Position numbers and translations under genes: made by a program
Notes under the pieces: generated by a model
The model's database searches: none
What the model saw: the letters and a program-made list of their open reading frames with translations, nothing else
What the model was told of the DNA's origin: nothing
Shown here: one piece after another, positions 59,607-64,000 of the stretch
How the letters are laid out: each line of letters opens with the position of its first letter
Position numbering within the stretch: position 1 is the stretch's first letter
Origin: Streptococcus sanguinis SK49
Lineage (GTDB): Bacteria > Bacillota > Bacilli > Lactobacillales > Streptococcaceae
Direction: 5' to 3'
DNA: 64,000 bases
Assembly (NCBI RefSeq): GCF_000212815.1
Contig: NZ_GL890985.1
Location: 1,420,203-1,484,202, forward strand

Positions 59607-60272
59607 TCACTTCTCTTCCTTAAATATCACTTTCCCCTGTTCATACTTCCGCACAGCTAAGAGCCAACGGATAGGATTGTTTTGGAATAAGAGTAGTACG
59701 ACGCTAATTGGAATAATCGTTGCTCCGATTGGTACCATGAACATAGACGGCTCAAACCATTCATGTTCATAGTAAGGAATGAAGGTTGCAGGTATGACAA
59801 GGAACACAGCAATAACCAGACAGAACAAAAGAACAAGGATAACAAATAGATACAAGATGATTTTATCGACTGTTGGTTTCTTATCTGGAGATTTTCTCCA
59901 AAACGTACTTCTTTCAACTGCCTGTTTAAACTGCTCTTCACTTGCTGGAACGACAGACTCGACCCCACTGTAGAAGAGTTTTTCGAATCCATAAACACTT
60001 CCGATAAAAACGAAAAGGATTGCGGCTATATGGATAGGAATCATCCACTCACTCAATCTAAAGGGCGCTATCAAGGAACGAATCCAAATACCGATGATAG
60101 CAACTAGCACGAAAGCAAAGAAGAGAACCCAAGGCCACTTGGATTTCTTTGAACTGATGACACCTTCGGTGTCTGAAACGGTGCTAGATTCTGTCGCTAA
60201 TGCCTCTCTTGTCCTTGTATTATAGTACACGGATTGCAGACTTCCTTGCCCTATATAAATGATTTTTCTCAA
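59607..60272 (-). CDS. Membrane protein of the T7SS island, unknown function
   Basis: A 221-aa protein that I do not recognise. It starts with a short hydrophilic region, MRKIIYIGQGSLQSVYYNTRT, followed by two membrane segments (about 46-72 and 78-97), a soluble loop, and two more (about 140-165 and 175-200). It is the first gene upstream of the TipC-like gene with the same direction, separated by 103 bp. Position suggests a role in the immunity island. No family name can be defended. Confidence 0.5.
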   Translation of the reverse strand: MRKIIYIGQGSLQSVYYNTRTREALATESSTVSDTEGVISSKKSKWPWVLFFAFVLVAIIGIWIRSLIAPFRLSEWMIPIHIAAILFVFIGSVYGFEKLFYSGVESVVPASEEQFKQAVERSTFWRKSPDKKPTVDKIILYLFVILVLLFCLVIAVFLVIPATFIPYYEHEWFEPSMFMVPIGATIIPISVVLLLFQNNPIRWLLAVRKYEQGKVIFKEEK

Positions 60273-60345
60273 ATTCTTTCTATTTATCCTTCTTTCTATA
60301 TTATTTTTTATTTTAATAAATACAATCCATTGGCATTCAGCAACT

Positions 60346-61014
60346 TCATCTCCTCACATACTGAATGCCTCGGAAAAGGAGAAAGGCTGTTAGAATCAGG
60401 GAAACAAGCCAGATGGTCTTCAGGAGGTAAAATTGAATCAGATAGGTAGAGATGATGGCTCCAACTACAAAGCTTGCCAGTAGGGCTACAAAGAAAAGGC
60501 CTTCTTTCAAATCTTTCGCTTTCTTGTTTCGAGCATAGTTGCCAAAAGCTACCATGGTTTTCTTGATATTCCCCGTCATAAAAGAATTGTTATAGACAAT
60601 GCCATCCACCTCGCCAAAAGCGGTCGCAACTAGGCCCATACAGAAAGCCAGTGGTGGCACGATATAGAGATGGGGTACATTTGCTGGCAAAAATCCAGCG
60701 ATAACTGTTGTCAATATCAAAGGGAAAACACTGGACAGCCTGCGCCAAGAATGCTCAAAATGATGCTGAAAAACGGTCATCAGAAAAATACCCAGCATAA
60801 AGGCTAGCATAGTTGCCAATTTTACTTCGATTCCTCTTGTCTCTTGATTGATAAGCTCAACTGAAAGGAAAACGACATTTCCCGTCTGCCCTGCCACCAA
60901 GGTGCCTCCCCTCTCAATGAAAGTATAGGCATCGATAAATCCTGCACAAAAGGTCAAGAGGCAGGCAAAAAATTTTGAACGAGAGTGAAACTCTCTTTTT
61001 ACAAATTGTTTCAT
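60346..61014 (-). CDS. YoaK/DUF1275-family membrane protein
   Basis: A 222-aa protein with six or seven hydrophobic segments. FCAGFIDAYTFIERGGTLVAGQTGNVVFL is the DUF1275 pattern and NNSFMTGNIKKTM its second conserved part. Function is unknown although some homologues are annotated as transporters. The ATG at 61014 gives MKQFVKREFHSRSKFFACLL. Its downstream neighbour is the T7SS island; the 165-bp region between it and udk contains no recognised feature. Confidence 0.8.
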   Translation of the reverse strand: MKQFVKREFHSRSKFFACLLTFCAGFIDAYTFIERGGTLVAGQTGNVVFLSVELINQETRGIEVKLATMLAFMLGIFLMTVFQHHFEHSWRRLSSVFPLILTTVIAGFLPANVPHLYIVPPLAFCMGLVATAFGEVDGIVYNNSFMTGNIKKTMVAFGNYARNKKAKDLKEGLFFVALLASFVVGAIISTYLIQFYLLKTIWLVSLILTAFLLFRGIQYVRR

Positions 61015-61180
61015 AAATCACCTACAAAATAAGGGAGTGACCAGACTCCGAAATTCCTAGATTTCAGTCCGTCCACTTCCCCTTGCTAGATTAGATTTCA
61101 AAAATCTTGCAGCTACTGCGATTCGCCAGATTTACAGCTATTTATTTTCCTAAAATGACAGAGCTAGAAAGCTGCCTGTC

Positions 61181-61816
61181 CTAGCCTTCTCTGGCTTCCT
61201 TAAGGATTTTTTCAATCTTGGTCGTAATCAGGTCAATAGCCACCTTATTAGAAGCTCCCTCTGGAATGATAACATCCGCATAGCGCTTGGTCGGCTCGAT
61301 GAACTGATGGTACATAGGCTTAACGACACCCAAATACTGCTCAATAACGCTATCCAAACTGCGGCCACGCTCTTCCATGTCCCGCTTAATCCGGCGGATA
61401 ATCCGAACATCATCATCTGTATCCACAAAGATCTTAATATCCATCAAATCCCGCAGTCGCTGGTCCTCCAAAACCAAAATCCCCTCAACGATGAACACAT
61501 CCTGAGGATCCTGACGATAGGTCTTTTTGCTGCGGGTATGCTCCGTATAGTCGTAAGTAGGAATATCCACTGGCCGACCAGCCAAGAGCTCCTTGATTTG
61601 CTCAATCATCAGGTCCGTGTCAAAGGCAAAAGGATGGTCATAGTTGGTCTTCACCCGCTCCTCAAAAGTCAGATGCGTCTGATCTTTATAGTAGGAGTCA
61701 TGCTCAATCATGGCAATATTTTCGTTTGGAAAATTAGCCAAAATTGCTCGAGAAACACTGGTCTTTCCGCCTCCGGAACCACCAGTCACACCAATAATAA
61801 TAGGTCTATTTTGCAT
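61181..61816 (-). CDS. udk: Uridine/cytidine kinase
   Basis: A 211-aa kinase that phosphorylates uridine and cytidine in the pyrimidine salvage pathway. P-loop [15 protein letters not shown] is at residues 9-23, HDSYYKDQ and [12 protein letters not shown] bind the nucleoside, and [14 protein letters not shown] is the lid region. ATG at 61816 (MQNRPIIIG) follows GGAG; the longer frame to 61828 lacks an SD. It complements the salvage operon at the other end of the window. The gene is probably monocistronic. Confidence 0.95.
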   Translation of the reverse strand: MQNRPIIIGVTGGSGGGKTSVSRAILANFPNENIAMIEHDSYYKDQTHLTFEERVKTNYDHPFAFDTDLMIEQIKELLAGRPVDIPTYDYTEHTRSKKTYRQDPQDVFIVEGILVLEDQRLRDLMDIKIFVDTDDDVRIIRRIKRDMEERGRSLDSVIEQYLGVVKPMYHQFIEPTKRYADVIIPEGASNKVAIDLITTKIEKILKEAREG

Positions 61817-61925
61817 TATAAGCTCCATCTCTTGTTATCTTATCTATTTTACCGCAATTCATGTTATAATGAAAGAGCTAAAATAAAAAAAGTACATGCT
61901 TAAAAATAGAAAAAAGGAGGTTTTT

Positions 61926-62906
61926 ATGCTCAAACTTGGAATCATCGGAACAGGTTCTATTTCTCATGAGTTCATCAAGGCTGCTCACTCAACAGGCGAC
62001 TATCAGCTGGCAGCTGTTTACTCTCGGACTCTGGCTTCTGCTGAGCGCTTTGTGCAAAACTATGAAAATACAGCCGTCTATACTGAAATGTTGGAATTTC
62101 TATCGTCCGATATTGATGTCGTTTATATCGCCAGTCCCAACAGCCTGCATTTCAAGCATGCCAAGGTAGCTATTCTGGCTCGTAAACATGTCATTGTCGA
62201 AAAGCCAGCTGTCTCCCGTTCCAAAGAATGGCGTGAATTGGTCAAGCTGGCTGACGAGCACCAAGTCTATCTCTTTGAAGCTGCCCGCAACTATCATGAG
62301 CAGGCCTTTGATACGATCAGTGATTTTCTCAAGGACAAGACCGTCTTGGGAGCCAACTTCACCTATGCCAAGTATTCTTCAAAAATGCAGGCTCTGCTTG
62401 CGGGAGAGCAGCCCAATGTTTTCTCTGCTAAGTTTTCTGGCGGCGCTTTGATGGATTTGGGTGTCTATCCTGTCTATGCGGCTATCAGACTTTTCGGCCA
62501 TCCGCGCTTCGCTCGCTACAGCGCCCAGCAGCTAGCCAATACGATTGATTTAAATGGAGCCGGCTGTCTCATCTATCCAGATTTTCAAGTTCAGATTCAG
62601 GCCGGTAAAAATATAAACAGCAATCTGCCTGCAGAGATTTACACAGATCAGGGAACTCTGACTTTAGACGGGATTGAATTTATCAGCTCTGCTATTTTCC
62701 AAGGTCTGGACGGTCAAGAGGAGGTGCTGCCTATCAAGCTCGCTTCCCACACCATGCTGGAAGAAGCTCAGGCTTTCGCGCGAGTGCTCAAGGGTGGACA
62801 GGATGTGGCTTACGAGAAATGGTTGGATGCGGCAGCGGCTGTTCATGAAAGCTTATTTGCCATGCACAAGGACGCTGGCATTAGATTTGAGGTTGATGAT
62901 GATTAA
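61926..62906 (+). CDS. Gfo/Idh/MocA-family oxidoreductase
   Basis: A 326-aa NAD(P)-dependent oxidoreductase. MLKLGIIGTGSISHEFIKAA contains the Rossmann glycine motif, and EKPAVSRSKEW is the conserved E-K-P substrate/cofactor motif. Family members act on sugars or cyclitols; this streptococcal group is usually of unknown substrate. The ATG at 61926 follows AAAGGAGG. It overlaps the helicase gene by 8 bp, so the two are co-transcribed. Confidence 0.88.
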   Translation: MLKLGIIGTGSISHEFIKAAHSTGDYQLAAVYSRTLASAERFVQNYENTAVYTEMLEFLSSDIDVVYIASPNSLHFKHAKVAILARKHVIVEKPAVSRSKEWRELVKLADEHQVYLFEAARNYHEQAFDTISDFLKDKTVLGANFTYAKYSSKMQALLAGEQPNVFSAKFSGGALMDLGVYPVYAAIRLFGHPRFARYSAQQLANTIDLNGAGCLIYPDFQVQIQAGKNINSNLPAEIYTDQGTLTLDGIEFISSAIFQGLDGQEEVLPIKLASHTMLEEAQAFARVLKGGQDVAYEKWLDAAAAVHESLFAMHKDAGIRFEVDDD

Positions 62907-63987
62907 GGAACAATTTCCCCCGAGCTGGCGAAATCAGCTGGCTCAGTTAGGCTTTGAAGATTTGACAGCTATTCAGGAGAAGATGTTTGATTCTATTTCT
63001 GCAGGCGATACGGTGCTGGGAATCAGTCCAACTGGTACTGGTAAAACTCTGGCCTATCTCTTTCCAAGTCTGCTTAGACTAACACCTAAAAAAGCCCAAC
63101 AACTCTTGATTTTAGCTCCTAATACTGAGCTGGCTGGACAAATCTTTGAGGTCTGCAAGACTTGGGCGGAGCCTTTAGGACTGACTGCCCAGCTACTACT
63201 CTCCGGCTCCAGCCAGAAGCGACAGATTGAGCGCCTTAAGAAAGGTCCAGAGATTATCATCGGAACGTCTGGGCGGATTTTCGAGTTGGCCAAGCTCAAG
63301 AAAATCAAGATGATGAATGTCGAAACCATCATTTTGGATGAATTTGACCAGCTGCTCAGCGATTCTCAGTATCACTTTGTAGATAAAATCACCCACTATG
63401 CGCCTCGTGACCACCAGCTGGTATATATGAGCGCCACCGCTAAGTTCGACCACGATAAGATTACTGAAAATACCCTAGAAATCAGCATTGACGACCAAGT
63501 TTTGGACAACATCCAGCATTTTTACATGCAAGTCGAAAAACGTGATAAGGTGGACTTGCTCCGCAAATTATCCAATGTTGAAGAATTCCGTGGACTGGTC
63601 TTTTTCAACGCTCTATCAGACCTAGGAAGCGCCGAGGAAAAACTCCAGTATCGTGAAGCCAATGCTGTTTCACTGGCCAGCGATGTCAATGTTAAGTTCC
63701 GCAAGGTGATTCTGGATAAGTTCAAAGAACACCAGATTACTCTCCTGCTAGCCACTGACTTGGTTGCTCGCGGCATTGATATTGACTCACTAGAATGCGT
63801 CGTCAATTATGAGCTTCCGCGCGATTTAGAAACCTATACCCATCGCTCTGGCCGAACCGGCCGCATGGGCAAGGAAGGCTATGTCATCACCCTCATCAGC
63901 CATCCTGAAGAAGTGAAAACTTTGAAAAAATACGCTTCCGTTCGTGAAATTGTATTAAAAAATCAAGAACTTTATGTAACGAGTTAA
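62899..63987 (+). CDS. DEAD-box RNA helicase
   Basis: A 362-aa ATP-dependent RNA helicase core, lacking a C-terminal extension. Motifs in order: Q-motif GFEDLTAIQEKM, motif I SPTGTGKTLA, motif Ib/GTSGRI, motif II DEFD in place of DEAD (ILDEFDQLL), motif III SAT, motif V DLVARGIDI, motif VI HRSGRTGRMG. It starts at the ATG at 62899 (MIKEQFPPSW), with GAGG just upstream; an ATG one codon earlier is an alternative. It is coupled to the oxidoreductase gene. The DEFD motif is a mild variant of the family. Confidence 0.92.
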   Translation: MIKEQFPPSWRNQLAQLGFEDLTAIQEKMFDSISAGDTVLGISPTGTGKTLAYLFPSLLRLTPKKAQQLLILAPNTELAGQIFEVCKTWAEPLGLTAQLLLSGSSQKRQIERLKKGPEIIIGTSGRIFELAKLKKIKMMNVETIILDEFDQLLSDSQYHFVDKITHYAPRDHQLVYMSATAKFDHDKITENTLEISIDDQVLDNIQHFYMQVEKRDKVDLLRKLSNVEEFRGLVFFNALSDLGSAEEKLQYREANAVSLASDVNVKFRKVILDKFKEHQITLLLATDLVARGIDIDSLECVVNYELPRDLETYTHRSGRTGRMGKEGYVITLISHPEEVKTLKKYASVREIVLKNQELYVTS

Positions 63988-64000
63988 ACTAAAAAAGCTT

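Noticed and set aside
62674..62895. N-terminal extension of the DEAD-box helicase by 74 residues
   Set aside because: It lies entirely inside the oxidoreductase gene in another frame and lacks helicase homology; the start at 62899 is preferred.

Overview
The window is chromosomal DNA of a low-GC Gram-positive coccus. It is almost certainly an oral viridans Streptococcus of the sanguinis/gordonii/cristatus/mitis type. The evidence is typical streptococcal gene content (SatD, DUF3272, a streptococcal-type SHIRT/pilin-linkage surface protein, an M26 metalloprotease with an N-terminal sorting signal, GalR/GalK/GalT/GalE), strong SD sequences, and TTGACA/TATAAT or extended -10 promoters. No IS element, prophage, tRNA, rRNA or CRISPR array was seen.

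Layout. 1-7185 (minus strand): a nucleoside salvage and uptake operon (methyltransferase, pdp, deoC, cdd, BMP lipoprotein, nucleoside ABC transporter; the last permease runs off the left edge). 7280-11531: coaA, rpsT, a FlaR-like kinase, a TetR/DegV divergent pair and an S24-type HTH repressor. 11607-13977: an ABC exporter whose permease gene carries an in-frame TAG. 14190-16837: cytoplasmic alpha-amylase (cre-like site) and an M42 peptidase missing a metal-ligand His. 17053-27422: two wall-anchored surface proteins, one a 779-aa adhesin-like LPXTG protein and the other a 2546-aa M26 zinc metalloprotease with long internal repeats. 27601-32752: galactose (Leloir) genes galK-galT-galE with divergent galR; galK has an in-frame TGA. 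32769-41654: birA, dnaX, a free-Met-R-SO reductase, small accessory enzymes (one an internally deleted methyltransferase), a secreted nuclease, DUF3307/SatD and TfoX. 41805-46237: a choline/betaine-type ABC transporter with SnoaL-like and MarR genes, then a Sua5/YciO protein. 46337-51621: leuA-leuB-DUF1294-leuC-leuD, preceded by a leucine leader peptide, an attenuator and a CodY-like box.

51725-60272 is the most interesting part: a type VII secretion (T7SS) effector/immunity island. A lipase-like protein with an N-terminal catalytic domain and a C-terminal helical targeting region resembles the reverse-architecture T7SS lipase TslA of Staphylococcus aureus. It is followed by two small helical partner proteins. 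It is preceded by six tandem paralogous membrane-anchored proteins, which are likely immunity factors. Five of these six are followed by a short relic of the lipase 5' end, and each has its own extended -10 promoter. A TipC-like immunity gene that appears to have lost its start codon and two membrane proteins complete the island. No ESX core secretion genes lie in the window. 60346-63987: YoaK-like membrane protein, udk, a Gfo/Idh/MocA oxidoreductase and a DEAD-box helicase.

At least four genes look broken (ABC permease, galK, methyltransferase remnant, TipC-like gene), and a fifth has lost a probable catalytic residue. This suggests recent strain-level gene decay, or base errors in the single-base cases. 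All functional names are from motif and family recognition by eye; no database search was run.
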